In this document: positions 54,775 through 63,242 of the stretch, piece after piece | Numbering within the stretch: position 1 is the first letter of the stretch | How the letters are laid out: every line of letters starts with the position of its first letter | Source of the DNA: Marinobacter sp. S0848L | GTDB taxonomy: Bacteria > Pseudomonadota > Gammaproteobacteria > Pseudomonadales > Oleiphilaceae | Reading direction: 5' to 3' | NCBI RefSeq assembly: GCF_023016065.1 | Contig: NZ_JALKAQ010000001.1 | Location: 124,001-188,000 of the forward strand | DNA: 64,000 nucleotides | Position numbers and translations under genes: made by a program | The notes under the pieces: model-generated | Told to the model about the DNA's origin: nothing | The model's input: only the letters and a program-made list of their open reading frames with translations | Database searches by the model: none

Positions 54775-55554
54775 ATGAAACGATACCTGACCATGCTGCT
54801 GGTATCGCTGTTTACATGGATTGAGACAGTCACCGCAGATGATACACAACACCTGAGCATAGCGGTTGGTGACTGGCCGCCGTATTTTGATCAGGAGGCA
54901 CCCGATCAGGGGATTGTCGCCCAATTGCTGCGAGATGTGTTTGCCGAGGAAGGCTTTACGGTCTCCTACCACTTCCTCCCCTGGAAGCGAGCTTACTATG
55001 AAGCCGCAATGGGCAAACACGATGCCACGGCGGTATGGATGCATGCGGAGGAACGTGAGCAGGAATTCACCTTCAGCGACCCGGTCCTCAAAGAACGCTT
55101 CGTGGTTTTTCACCTGAAAGACCAGCCGGTCAGTTGGTCTTCGGTGGAAGACCTGTCTGACCTCAGACTCGGTGGCAGCATTGGCTACAGTTACGGTTCG
55201 GCTTTCGACCAAGCGATAGAGGATGATCTGCTTAGCATTGAATGGGTCGCCAGTACCGTGCTGAATTTCCGCAGGCTCCTGTTCGACCGCATCGATGCGT
55301 TCCCCGAAGAGATCAACGTGGGCTATCACATTTTGCGTCGTGAACTTGACCCGGAGGAAGCCAGCCGCATTACCCAGCACCCCCGCCCTCTTCTCGAGAA
55401 CGAAAGTTTCGTGTTGTTTCCAAAAACACGACCAGACACCGTGCAACTGGCAGAACGTTTCAACGATAGACTGCAGGCGTTCCGCGACAGCGGCCGGTAT
55501 GACCATTACTTCAAGAATCCCCAGTACAGCCTGCAGCCGCGACAAGGGCAATAA
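54775..55554 (+). CDS. Periplasmic solute-binding protein, SBP_bac_3 type
   Basis: A 259-residue exported protein with a signal peptide (LTMLLVSLFTWIETVTA). The fold is that of family 3 amino-acid-binding proteins: IAVGDWPPYFDQEAPDQGIV, FLPWKRAYYEAAMGKHDAT and IGYSYGSAFDQ. It has no transporter genes near it. Such orphan proteins are often sensors or feed histidine kinases. GGAG seven bases upstream selects the ATG at 54775. The ligand is unknown. Confidence 0.8.
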   Translation: MKRYLTMLLVSLFTWIETVTADDTQHLSIAVGDWPPYFDQEAPDQGIVAQLLRDVFAEEGFTVSYHFLPWKRAYYEAAMGKHDATAVWMHAEEREQEFTFSDPVLKERFVVFHLKDQPVSWSSVEDLSDLRLGGSIGYSYGSAFDQAIEDDLLSIEWVASTVLNFRRLLFDRIDAFPEEINVGYHILRRELDPEEASRITQHPRPLLENESFVLFPKTRPDTVQLAERFNDRLQAFRDSGRYDHYFKNPQYSLQPRQGQ

Positions 55555-55559
55555 CCCGC

Positions 55560-56545
55560 TCAGAACCGGCTCCTCCCCCGCAGCAACACCTGTAAAGCAT
55601 CAATGCTGTCATCCCCATCCAGGGGAAACGCCAGATCAAAGTGCAACATTCTCTGTACTTCAACTCTGCTGGATGCCAACCTCAAGCCAACCCCAACATC
55701 CCTCAACACACCACCGTCCGGCCCGTTACTCTGACCGTCAGCAAACCAGGCGCGGCCAGCATCAACGAACACCACCCCGCCCATCCGAAACAACTTGAAA
55801 GGATGCCAGTCGGGGAAGTACCGGCGTTCGAGTGTCCACAAAACCCTTCGGTCCCCTTGCTGGTATTCACTGGGATAGCCACGAAGCCCGTTTTCACCTC
55901 CTATCAACAGTTGTTGGTCGGCGGTCAGGTTACGAGCAGCGGTAAAGGCAAGACTCGTGTACCAGCCGGTCCAACGAACGGACCCACCGTGAAAGTACTC
56001 CAGGCTGAGGGTGCCAAGGAGGTTTTCGACGCGGTCTTGATCAAGCCGATACGTGCCACTCTGCTCCAGACCATAACTGGCGTAGTTGGTTTCCGTCGCC
56101 AGCAACGAGTCCTGAAAACTCATGTTCAGAACAACCCGATCTTCAGTGGCCCCCAACCCGGTGCCTGAATAGCCAAGTTCCGTACGCCACACAAAGCCAT
56201 CACGGACGTCTTCAACCCGCTGTAAACGAGTCAGGTTGGTCATCTCACGAAAACGGTTCTGGCGGTAATCAAAACCAATCCATGGATAGCTCAGGGTTCG
56301 ATCATCCGGCAACACATCCAGGGCAGGCTGATCAGGTAACGACTGAAATCCGAACGCCTCGTAGCGATACCCCGCCAGCAGGCGGAGCTGCCGCTCGTTG
56401 CGCTCAGCCAGGCGCCATCCGCCATCAACACTGAAATACTCCCGGCTACGGCGGTAATCGGCAATGGCTTCTGCCCCCACGTAGCGGGATTCCTCCCGGA
56501 CATCATCCACCCCAGCCAGGCCAAAGCGCCAGTTGGTGCGGACGC
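55560..56545 (-). pseudogene. Omp85/BamA-superfamily barrel, 5' end missing
   Basis: About 325 residues of a beta-barrel C-terminus: RNLTADQQLLIGGENGLRGY (the Omp85 VRGY-like loop), YFPDWHPFKLFRMGGVVFVD and a final GRSRF with C-terminal Phe. All POTRA domains and the signal peptide are absent. Upstream of about 56545 the frame enters unrelated sequence that is antisense to the LOTUS-domain fragment, so the gene was cut at that point. It cannot be secreted as it stands and is probably dead. Confidence 0.75.
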
Positions 56546-56748
56546 TGCGAACGGCCGTGGAACAAACCGCCGATGACGACGGCTGGGCGCATCTCGGCAA
56601 GGTTGGCCAGTACATTTCAAACAACAGCTCCTTCTCCCCGGTGAACTACGGATATAAAAAGCTGAGTGATTTGATTCGGGCCAGTGAGCTGTTTGACATC
56701 GATACCAGAGAAAAAAACGTGGTTTTCATCAGAAGCCCAGAGAAATAG
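56533..56748 (+). pseudogene. LOTUS/OST-HTH domain fragment of a NYN nuclease-like gene
   Basis: The frame gives TLRTAVEQTADDDGWAHLG, then ISNNSSFSPVNYGYKKLSDL, the LOTUS (OST-HTH) domain found at the C-terminus of bacterial NYN-domain RNases. The NYN catalytic part, normally about 150-200 residues upstream, is missing. The 5' boundary coincides with that of the Omp85 fragment at about 56535-56545. The stop is intact. Without a start codon of its own it is a remnant. Confidence 0.72.
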
Positions 56749-56776
56749 GTCTGGCTAACAATTCGATGTTCGGTTA

Positions 56777-56798
56777 GGTCGCAAAGCGAACATTCAGA
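56777..56798 (+). repeat. Dispersed 22-base motif, copy 2
   Basis: Second copy of the GGTCGCAAAGC motif, 29 bases past the LOTUS fragment stop. GTTAGGT directly before it fits the integron core GTTRRRY, but no full attC partner arm was found, so an integron origin is not claimed. Confidence 0.45.
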
Positions 56799-56859
56799 TT
56801 AGAGGCCGAAGGGCTCGCTTTGAGGGTCATGTGAATCGGGGTAAGTCCATTGCCTTAAG

Positions 56860-57465
56860 TTATGTTGATTTGGAAGCCAACACACCAGCTGCACCCAAGT
56901 AGAACGACGCGACGATCTTATTGGCCCATTTGCTCCCCCGCAAATGCTTGCCCAGCTTGGATGCTCCCACTATGTAGGTCGCGTATATGGAAAAAGAAAT
57001 CGCTATTGCGACTGCCACCAATGCTACCGCTTGAGAAATATAAGCGCCGGAAGACGTGATGAATAACGGGTAGATCATCAGACTCGCCAGCAGTGCTTTA
57101 GGATTTGTCAGTGAGACTGCCATTGCGCTTAACATCATTTTGCTTACGGTCATTGTCTGAGAGGAAACAGTTACAGTATTTACCCCGGACCTGAACGCCT
57201 TTTTGGCGAGATACACCAGATAAGCAACCCCACACCACTTCAGCAATACCAGTGCACCTGCATAGCGTTGTATCAGTACGCCCAGTCCGGATAACACGAG
57301 TATCCCATGGACACAGGTTGCCAGCATAAAACCCACTGCGACTGCCAGCGACTTCCGTGCGCCATACCTAAGGGACTGTCCTACGGCAAATGCAGCGTTC
57401 GGCCCAGGCAGAGCCAGGATTGTCGCGAAGGTTGTAGCGAAAGTGATTAAAAGTCCCCAATCGAC
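56860..57465 (-). pseudogene. LysE-family exporter with no usable start codon
   Basis: The frame encodes a LysE/RhtB-type amino-acid exporter: DWGLLITFATTFATILALPGPN (given in part), QSLRYGARKS, VGFMLATCVHG and MAVSLTNPKALLASL. Homology begins at about 57462, right after an in-frame TGA at 57466-57468, with no ATG, GTG or TTG before the first ATG at 57336, which is inside the conserved region. A GGAGGG just upstream followed by TTGAGTC suggests that a TTG start was lost by a one-base deletion. It may be dead, or the base may be a sequencing error. Confidence 0.7.
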
Positions 57466-57520
57466 TCAAAACCCTCCGCTTTTACCCCGTTGTATTGACC
57501 GTCGTGGAGCGACATTTGCG

Positions 57521-58414
57521 TCATGATAAATCCAGCTGATCAATCAAGTTCGCCAGTCGTCGACGCCCCTCTTTATCCAGGGTTTTGAGCGGCAGCGGTA
57601 AACACGGAGACTCAGCAAGTCCCTGCAATTCCGCAGCAGCTGCGACAACCCGCAGGCTTCCTCCCGACTCGTTGAACAATTTCCATAAGGGCTGTAATCG
57701 TTCCGATAAACGTGTCGCTTCCTGCGCGTTCCCGGCCTGCGCTGCGCGGGTAATCGCAAGTGCTGCAGCGGGAAACACTCCCCCGATCACAGAATACCAG
57801 GCATCACACCCGGCATTCAGGCCTGTCACGGCGAAGGCATCTCCGCTTACACCCAAAGTGACATTTAATGGAATGCGTACTCGAAGCGCTTCAACCCGCG
57901 TCCTTGCTTCAGTCGCGTCCTCAGGCACTCCGGGAATCTTAATGGAGGCCACGTTCGGAAGATGCGCGATTTGTCCGTGAAGCTCGTCGCTGAAAATAAA
58001 CTGAGTAGTCCCCGGGTTGTCGTATACGCAGAGCGGTACCGACAGTGCGTGCGTTACGGTTTCATAGAGCCCGAAAACTTCGTCTGGAAACAGCTTCTGA
58101 TACGACATTGGCGCTAGCAGTACCCCGGTAACACCAGCAGCCTCTGCATCTTCAGCCAGCGTAAGTACATCGCGCGTGCGCAGTGCACCAATACCCGCCA
58201 TCACGGGAATATTCCCCGCGTGTTCGACTGCGAGCCTTACTACACGTGCACGCTCGGCCATGGTCAGATAGGCATAGTTTCCAGTCGAGCCCAACACGCC
58301 TATTGAGTCAACGTTGGCAGTAACGAGCTGTTCGATCAATCGAACAAATGCCGCCTCGTCTATACCTTGCTCACTCATAGGGGTTAAAGGAAATGCGCTG
58401 AGCCCCGAAAACAT
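57521..58414 (-). CDS. DapA-family aldolase/lyase (dihydrodipicolinate synthase-like)
   Basis: A 297-residue class I aldolase of the DHDPS/N-acetylneuraminate lyase family. GVLGSTGNYAYLT binds the keto acid, Tyr in LCVYDNPGTTQF is the proton donor, and Lys in VASIKIPGVP forms the Schiff base. The family's Arg is in the region that follows. Since it is monocistronic and away from lysine genes, it may act on a sugar acid or hydroxyproline-derived keto acid. GGAGG precedes the ATG. Confidence 0.88.
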   Translation of the reverse strand: MFSGLSAFPLTPMSEQGIDEAAFVRLIEQLVTANVDSIGVLGSTGNYAYLTMAERARVVRLAVEHAGNIPVMAGIGALRTRDVLTLAEDAEAAGVTGVLLAPMSYQKLFPDEVFGLYETVTHALSVPLCVYDNPGTTQFIFSDELHGQIAHLPNVASIKIPGVPEDATEARTRVEALRVRIPLNVTLGVSGDAFAVTGLNAGCDAWYSVIGGVFPAAALAITRAAQAGNAQEATRLSERLQPLWKLFNESGGSLRVVAAAAELQGLAESPCLPLPLKTLDKEGRRRLANLIDQLDLS

Positions 58415-58695
58415 GATGAATCCTCCGAAATCACGGAACAGACGGATGTCTTACCCTTTGAAGCCAGCCTATCAGAACAGAGGCCGATTAGTGCCCATAT
58501 GCTAATTCAAATGCCGCTTGCCAGAGACTGGGCTACCAACGACTTACAGGCCTGTCTGGCGATTGAGTGTCATTCGACGAAAAATCGTTCCCATGAGGAG
58601 CAATAACAGGCATCCCAGATTGTCATCCTGAAGGTACGCTACAAACTCAGATCGCTCTTAGTGGTTGGCATGTTTCGTCTAATCCAGAAAGCACT

Positions 58696-58717
58696 GGTCG
58701 CAAAGCAAACGTTCAGG
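58696..58717 (+). repeat. Dispersed 22-base motif, copy 3
   Basis: Third copy, with two more changes than copy 2, between the DapA-type gene and the cus operon. Its occurrence beside remnants in all three cases suggests it belongs to a mobile or repeated element. Confidence 0.45.
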
Positions 58718-58790
58718 CAAATAGATTTTGGAATATGCGCAGTAGACGGGTAGGCACCCTGCGAATGATCGTGATAACCGGTAAAGACGT

Positions 58791-58830
58791 GATAGCAAGG
58801 TGCCAGGCTGAATCCTGGCACCTTGCTATC
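58791..58830. terminator. Perfect 17-bp hairpin after cusA
   Basis: GATAGCAAGGTGCCAGG and CCTGGCACCTTGCTATC pair perfectly over 17 bp around CTGAAT, four bases past the cusA stop on the minus strand. No T-run follows. It is the longest perfect stem in the window and most likely ends or protects the cus mRNA. Confidence 0.65.
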
Positions 58831-58834
58831 GGCG

Positions 58835-61800
58835 TTACTCACCAAGAGTTCGCTGTTTCCAGAGATAAAAGAGCACAGGAATCACCAGCAGCGCCAGAAT
58901 GACAGCGGAAATCATACCGCCCACCATAGGTGCCGCAATCCGGCCCATCACCTCCGACCCTGTACCGGTGCCAATCATAATGGGCACAAGCCCCCCGATA
59001 ATGGCGGCCGCCGTCATCATGATTGGCCGAACCCGCATACCGGCACCGTGTAGTACGGCATGGCGGAGGGTTTCTCGCCTTGGCGTCAGCCCTTTGTCTT
59101 CACACGTTTCCAGCATTGCGTCATAGGCCTGATTCAAATACACCAGCATGATCACACCAATCTCTACCGCAACGCCGGCCAGCGCGATGAAACCAACACC
59201 GACGGCTACCGAAAAGTTATAGCCAAGCAGATACATCAGCCAGATAGCACCGATCATCGCAAACGGCAGCGTGCCCATAATGATCCCCACCTCGGCAAAG
59301 CGGCGAAAATTCAGGAACAGCAGAATGACGATGATGGCCAGCGTTAATGGAACCACATAGCTCAGTTTTTCCTTCGCACGTAGCATGTACTCATACTGAC
59401 CAGACCAGTTAATTGAATAACCGGGAGGCAGATCCAGCTCTTCGCTCACGGTAATCATGGCCTCTTCAACATAGGTGCCCACGTCGACACCCTCAATGTC
59501 GACAAAGGTCCAGCCGTTCAGGCGTGCATTCTCACTCTTGATGGCCGGCGGGCCATCCTCCACACCGATATCCGCCACATCTGCCAGGGCAATGCGCTGG
59601 CCGGATGCGGTCACGATGGGCAGTTGCTCAAGCTTCTCGGGCGAATCCCGGTAATCTTCCGGATAACGAAGATTGATGGGGTAGCGCTCAAGCCCCTCGA
59701 TGGTTCGGGACACATTGATACCACCAATCGCCGAGGCCACAACCTGTTGAACATCCGCGATATTCAGCCCATAACGAGCGGCACGCTCACGATCAATATC
59801 CACCTTGATGTAGCGGCCACCAGCGACCCGCTCAGAGTAAACAGACGCTGTGCCGGGGATGTCGACCATGACTTTCTCAAGGCGTTTACCGATATCCTGG
59901 ATGACGGTAAGGTCCGGGCCGGCAATCTTGATGCCCACCGGCGTTTTAATACCCGTTGCCAGCATATCGATGCGCGTGATGATCGGCATGACCCAGGCAT
60001 TGGTTACCCCCGGGAACCGAATCAGAGTATTGAACTCCTGCTTCAGCTTTTCGGTGGTCATGCCTTCCCGCCATTGATCCCTGGGCTTGAGCTGGATGAA
60101 GGTCTCAATCATCGTCAATGGCGCCGGATCGGTTGCGGTATCCGCCCGCCCCACCTTGCCGAACACGGTTTCGACTTCGGGTACGGTGGCAATCAGCTTG
60201 TCCGTTTGCTGCAACAGCTCCCGTGCTTTTCCAATGGAAATGCCCGGGTAGGTGGTGGGCATGTACATCAGGTCGCCTTCATCCAGCGGCGGGATGAACT
60301 CACTGCCGATTTTGGTGGCTGGCCAAAGGCCCACAGCCAATACCAGCAACGCAGCAATAACCGTCGTTTTCGGGAAGCGTAACACCAGCTTCAGAACCGG
60401 CATATAAATGCCCACCAGCAGGCGGTTCACGGGGTTCTTGTGCTCCGGCAGCACCTTGCCTCGGATGAAATACCCCATCAACACCGGCACCAGCGTCACC
60501 GCCAGGGCCGCACTCGCCGCCATCGCGTAAGTTTTGGTGAACGCCAGGGGCGAAAACATCCGCCCCTCCTGAGCCTCCAGGGCGAACACCGGCACAAAAC
60601 TGACGGTGATGATCAGCAGCGAGAAAAACAGCGCTGGCCCCACCTCCGAGGCTGACCGCGCCACAACTTCCCATCGGTTCTCGGGCGTTAACGGAGTTCG
60701 CTCCATGTGTTTGTGCATGTTCTCGATCATTACAATCGCACCATCAATCATGGCGCCAATGGCAATCGCAATCCCCCCGAGTGACATGATATTGGCATTG
60801 ATGCCCTGCCAGTGCATGACGATAAAGGCCGCCAGAATACCCACCGGAAGGCTGAGAATCGCCACCAGCGACGAGCGCACGTGGAACAGAAAGACAATGC
60901 ACACCAGGCCGACCACCAGGAACTCTTCCAGCAGCTTGAACCCCAGGTTGTTGACTGCTCGCTCGATCAGCCCGGAGCGGTCATAAACCGTCACCACCTC
61001 CACACCTTCGGGCAAGCTGGATTTCAGGTCTTCCAGCTTCGCCTTCACGCCATTGATGGTGGCCTGGGCGTTTTCACCGAAGCGCATGACCACAACACCG
61101 CCTACGGTTTCCCCTTCCCCATTCAGTTCGGCAACTCCGCGGCGCATCTGAGGGCCGACTTCAACACTCGCCACATCTTTCAGAAGTATGGGGGTACCGT
61201 TGTCATCCAGGCCCAGTGGGATAGACAACAGATCCTCGCGGGACTGGATATAGCCAGACGTGCGCACCATGTATTCCGCTTCCGCCATCTCGATCACAGA
61301 CGCGCCCACTTCCTGGTTGCCCCGTTTGATCGCGTTCTGGATGTGAGCCAGCGGGATGCCCAATGCCCGGAGTTTTTCCGGGCTGACCTTCACCTGATAT
61401 TGCTTCACCATACCGCCGAGGGCAGCTACCTCAGAGACACCCGGCACCGTTTGCAGTTCGTACTTCAGGAACCAGTCCTGCAGACTGCGCAACTGGCTTA
61501 GGTCCTGGTTTCCGGTTCGGTCCACTAACGCATAAAGGTAAACCCAGCCAACGCCGGTAGCGTCTGGCCCGAGCTGAGGCTTTGCCGAATCTGGCAAACT
61601 GGGCGCAACCTGGGACAGGTATTCCAGTACCCGGGAGCGGGCCCAGTACATATCAGTGTCTTCATCGAAGATCACGTAAACATAGGAGTCACCGAAGAAC
61701 GAGTAGCCCCTCACCGTTTTCGCGCCCGGCACCGAGAGCATGGCTGTCGTCATCGGGTAGGTCACCTGGTCTTCCACCACCTGCGGCGCCTGGCCGGGGA

Positions 61801-61957
61801 AACTGGTTTTGATGATGACCTGCACATCGGACAGATCCGGCAGAGCATCCACCGGCGTCTGTTTTAGTGAATAGAGGCCGAGCCCCGTAATAAGCAACGT
61901 CGCCAGCAACACCAGGAAGCGGTTGCGAATAGACCAGTGAATAATAGCGGCAATCAT
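58835..61957 (-). CDS. cusA: Copper/silver efflux RND pump CusA
   Basis: A 1040-residue inner-membrane RND transporter of the heavy-metal (HME) subgroup. It has the RND topology of twelve helices with two large periplasmic loops. The proton relay helix contains GAMIDGAIVMIENMHKHMER, and PVDALPDLSDVQVIIKTSF and NRIDMLATGIKTPVG-type segments are HME marks (here RIDMLATGIKTPVGIKIAG). It forms a tripartite pump with CusB and CusC. Its ATG overlaps the cusB stop (ATGA). Cu+/Ag+ specificity is inferred from CusB and the Met-rich segments. Confidence 0.93.
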   Translation of the reverse strand: MIAAIIHWSIRNRFLVLLATLLITGLGLYSLKQTPVDALPDLSDVQVIIKTSFPGQAPQVVEDQVTYPMTTAMLSVPGAKTVRGYSFFGDSYVYVIFDEDTDMYWARSRVLEYLSQVAPSLPDSAKPQLGPDATGVGWVYLYALVDRTGNQDLSQLRSLQDWFLKYELQTVPGVSEVAALGGMVKQYQVKVSPEKLRALGIPLAHIQNAIKRGNQEVGASVIEMAEAEYMVRTSGYIQSREDLLSIPLGLDDNGTPILLKDVASVEVGPQMRRGVAELNGEGETVGGVVVMRFGENAQATINGVKAKLEDLKSSLPEGVEVVTVYDRSGLIERAVNNLGFKLLEEFLVVGLVCIVFLFHVRSSLVAILSLPVGILAAFIVMHWQGINANIMSLGGIAIAIGAMIDGAIVMIENMHKHMERTPLTPENRWEVVARSASEVGPALFFSLLIITVSFVPVFALEAQEGRMFSPLAFTKTYAMAASAALAVTLVPVLMGYFIRGKVLPEHKNPVNRLLVGIYMPVLKLVLRFPKTTVIAALLVLAVGLWPATKIGSEFIPPLDEGDLMYMPTTYPGISIGKARELLQQTDKLIATVPEVETVFGKVGRADTATDPAPLTMIETFIQLKPRDQWREGMTTEKLKQEFNTLIRFPGVTNAWVMPIITRIDMLATGIKTPVGIKIAGPDLTVIQDIGKRLEKVMVDIPGTASVYSERVAGGRYIKVDIDRERAARYGLNIADVQQVVASAIGGINVSRTIEGLERYPINLRYPEDYRDSPEKLEQLPIVTASGQRIALADVADIGVEDGPPAIKSENARLNGWTFVDIEGVDVGTYVEEAMITVSEELDLPPGYSINWSGQYEYMLRAKEKLSYVVPLTLAIIVILLFLNFRRFAEVGIIMGTLPFAMIGAIWLMYLLGYNFSVAVGVGFIALAGVAVEIGVIMLVYLNQAYDAMLETCEDKGLTPRRETLRHAVLHGAGMRVRPIMMTAAAIIGGLVPIMIGTGTGSEVMGRIAAPMVGGMISAVILALLVIPVLFYLWKQRTLGE

Positions 61958-63237
61958 GACTCGCCTCCGCCATGGCTCATGGTGCTGTGATCCATACCCT
62001 CATGATCCATCTCCTGCTCCTCCATAGCCTGGGGCGATGTCATGCGCTGGAAGTCCGAGGTTTTGCTGGATTCCGAATCGATCAGGAACTGGGCGGATGT
62101 AACCACTGTGTCTCCCGGCGTGAGGCCATCGAGTATTTCCGCATACTTGTCGCCGACGCGCCCAACGGTCACGTCAACCGATTTGAAGGCGCCCTCGTCC
62201 ATTGCCAGAACCAGTCGGTCGCTCTGCCCGGTGCGGATGACCGACTCCCGCGGCACCAGGAACTGCCGCTGTCCCCGTTCGCCCTGAACATCCAGGCGAG
62301 CGAACATACCTGGCATCAGGACACCATCAGCGTTATCAAAGCGCATCCGCACTTGCGCCGTCCGGGTTTTCGGGTTCACTTCGGGGTAGACGTAATCCAC
62401 ATTTCCGCGCCACTCGCGACCGGGCATGTAATCCAGCGTCATCTGTACCCGATTACCAGCCTCTACGGCGGAAAGCTGGCTTTCAAACACTTCGCCGATC
62501 ACCCAGACCTCATCCAGTGCGGCAATCGATAAAACCCGGTTTCCGGGCTTGATGAACATACCCTCACGAACATTCAGATTCTCGATCACCCCGGAACCCG
62601 GAGCGTAAACCGTCATGGTTCTCTGGACTTCGCGCTTCTGGCGCAGTTGGCTGATCAGACTAGCCGGCACGTTCAGCGCCAACAATCGCTCGGTAGCAGC
62701 ATCAACCAGTCTCTGATTGCCACGGTTCATCGCGAGAAGCAGTTCTTCCTGCGCATTCACAAGGGTGGGCGAGTACAGCGTGTACAAAGGCTTGCCTTGC
62801 TCAACAGGCTCGCCCTCGGCTTTGACATAAAGCGCTTCGATCCAGCCTTCAACACGAGGGTGCACGTGGGCCATCTCGTCTTCGTTGTACTGCACGTAGC
62901 CTACGGTAGTAATGTTGTTAGGCAGGCGCCCCTGAATCACCGGCTCCGTTCGAACCCCAAGGTTGTTGACGACCGTTGGTGAAATTCGGACCGTCCCAGC
63001 TGACCCACCCTCCTCGTACACCGGGATTAGATCCATCCCCATCGGGGATTTCCCGGGTTTGTCACTTTTAAAATTGGGGTCCATCGGAGCTACCCAATAC
63101 AGCGGCTCCTTTGGGCCAGAAGCTGCCATTTCAGCTGTAGGCGTCGAAGTCGCGTCAGTGTCAAGCCAGTACGTGGCCCCGGCACCGGCGAGTCCGCCGA
63201 GCAATACAAAGCCCAAAGGGCGAGCAAAATTAGCCAT
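61954..63237 (-). CDS. cusB: Copper/silver efflux adaptor CusB
   Basis: A 427-residue periplasmic adaptor. A signal or anchor helix (LGFVLLGGLAGAGATYW) is followed by a heavy-metal-binding segment YWVAPMDPNFKSDKPGKSP then MGMDLIPVYEEGG. The barrel-sandwich and coiled-coil domains follow (VHPRVEGWIEALYVK; YTLYSPTLVNAQEELL). The C-terminus is Met/His-rich (EEQEMDHEGMDHSTMSHGG), a metal-binding tail that in other systems resembles CusF-like donors. No separate cusF is in the window. Confidence 0.92.
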   Translation of the reverse strand: MANFARPLGFVLLGGLAGAGATYWLDTDATSTPTAEMAASGPKEPLYWVAPMDPNFKSDKPGKSPMGMDLIPVYEEGGSAGTVRISPTVVNNLGVRTEPVIQGRLPNNITTVGYVQYNEDEMAHVHPRVEGWIEALYVKAEGEPVEQGKPLYTLYSPTLVNAQEELLLAMNRGNQRLVDAATERLLALNVPASLISQLRQKREVQRTMTVYAPGSGVIENLNVREGMFIKPGNRVLSIAALDEVWVIGEVFESQLSAVEAGNRVQMTLDYMPGREWRGNVDYVYPEVNPKTRTAQVRMRFDNADGVLMPGMFARLDVQGERGQRQFLVPRESVIRTGQSDRLVLAMDEGAFKSVDVTVGRVGDKYAEILDGLTPGDTVVTSAQFLIDSESSKTSDFQRMTSPQAMEEQEMDHEGMDHSTMSHGGGES

Positions 63238-63242
63238 GATGG

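Larger units (their letters stand above)
58415..58834. other. Non-coding stretch between the aldolase and cus genes
   Basis: About 420 bases without a supported gene. It holds the dispersed motif copy 3 (58696-58717) and the long hairpin at 58791-58830. The 58415-58640 part shows nothing recognisable beyond the aldolase ribosome site and promoter region. Confidence 0.5.

Noticed and set aside
56757..56783. Possible integron attC site (GGCTAAC ... GTTAGGT)
   Set aside because: Arms are only about 27 bases apart, too short for attC, and no integrase or cassette array is present.
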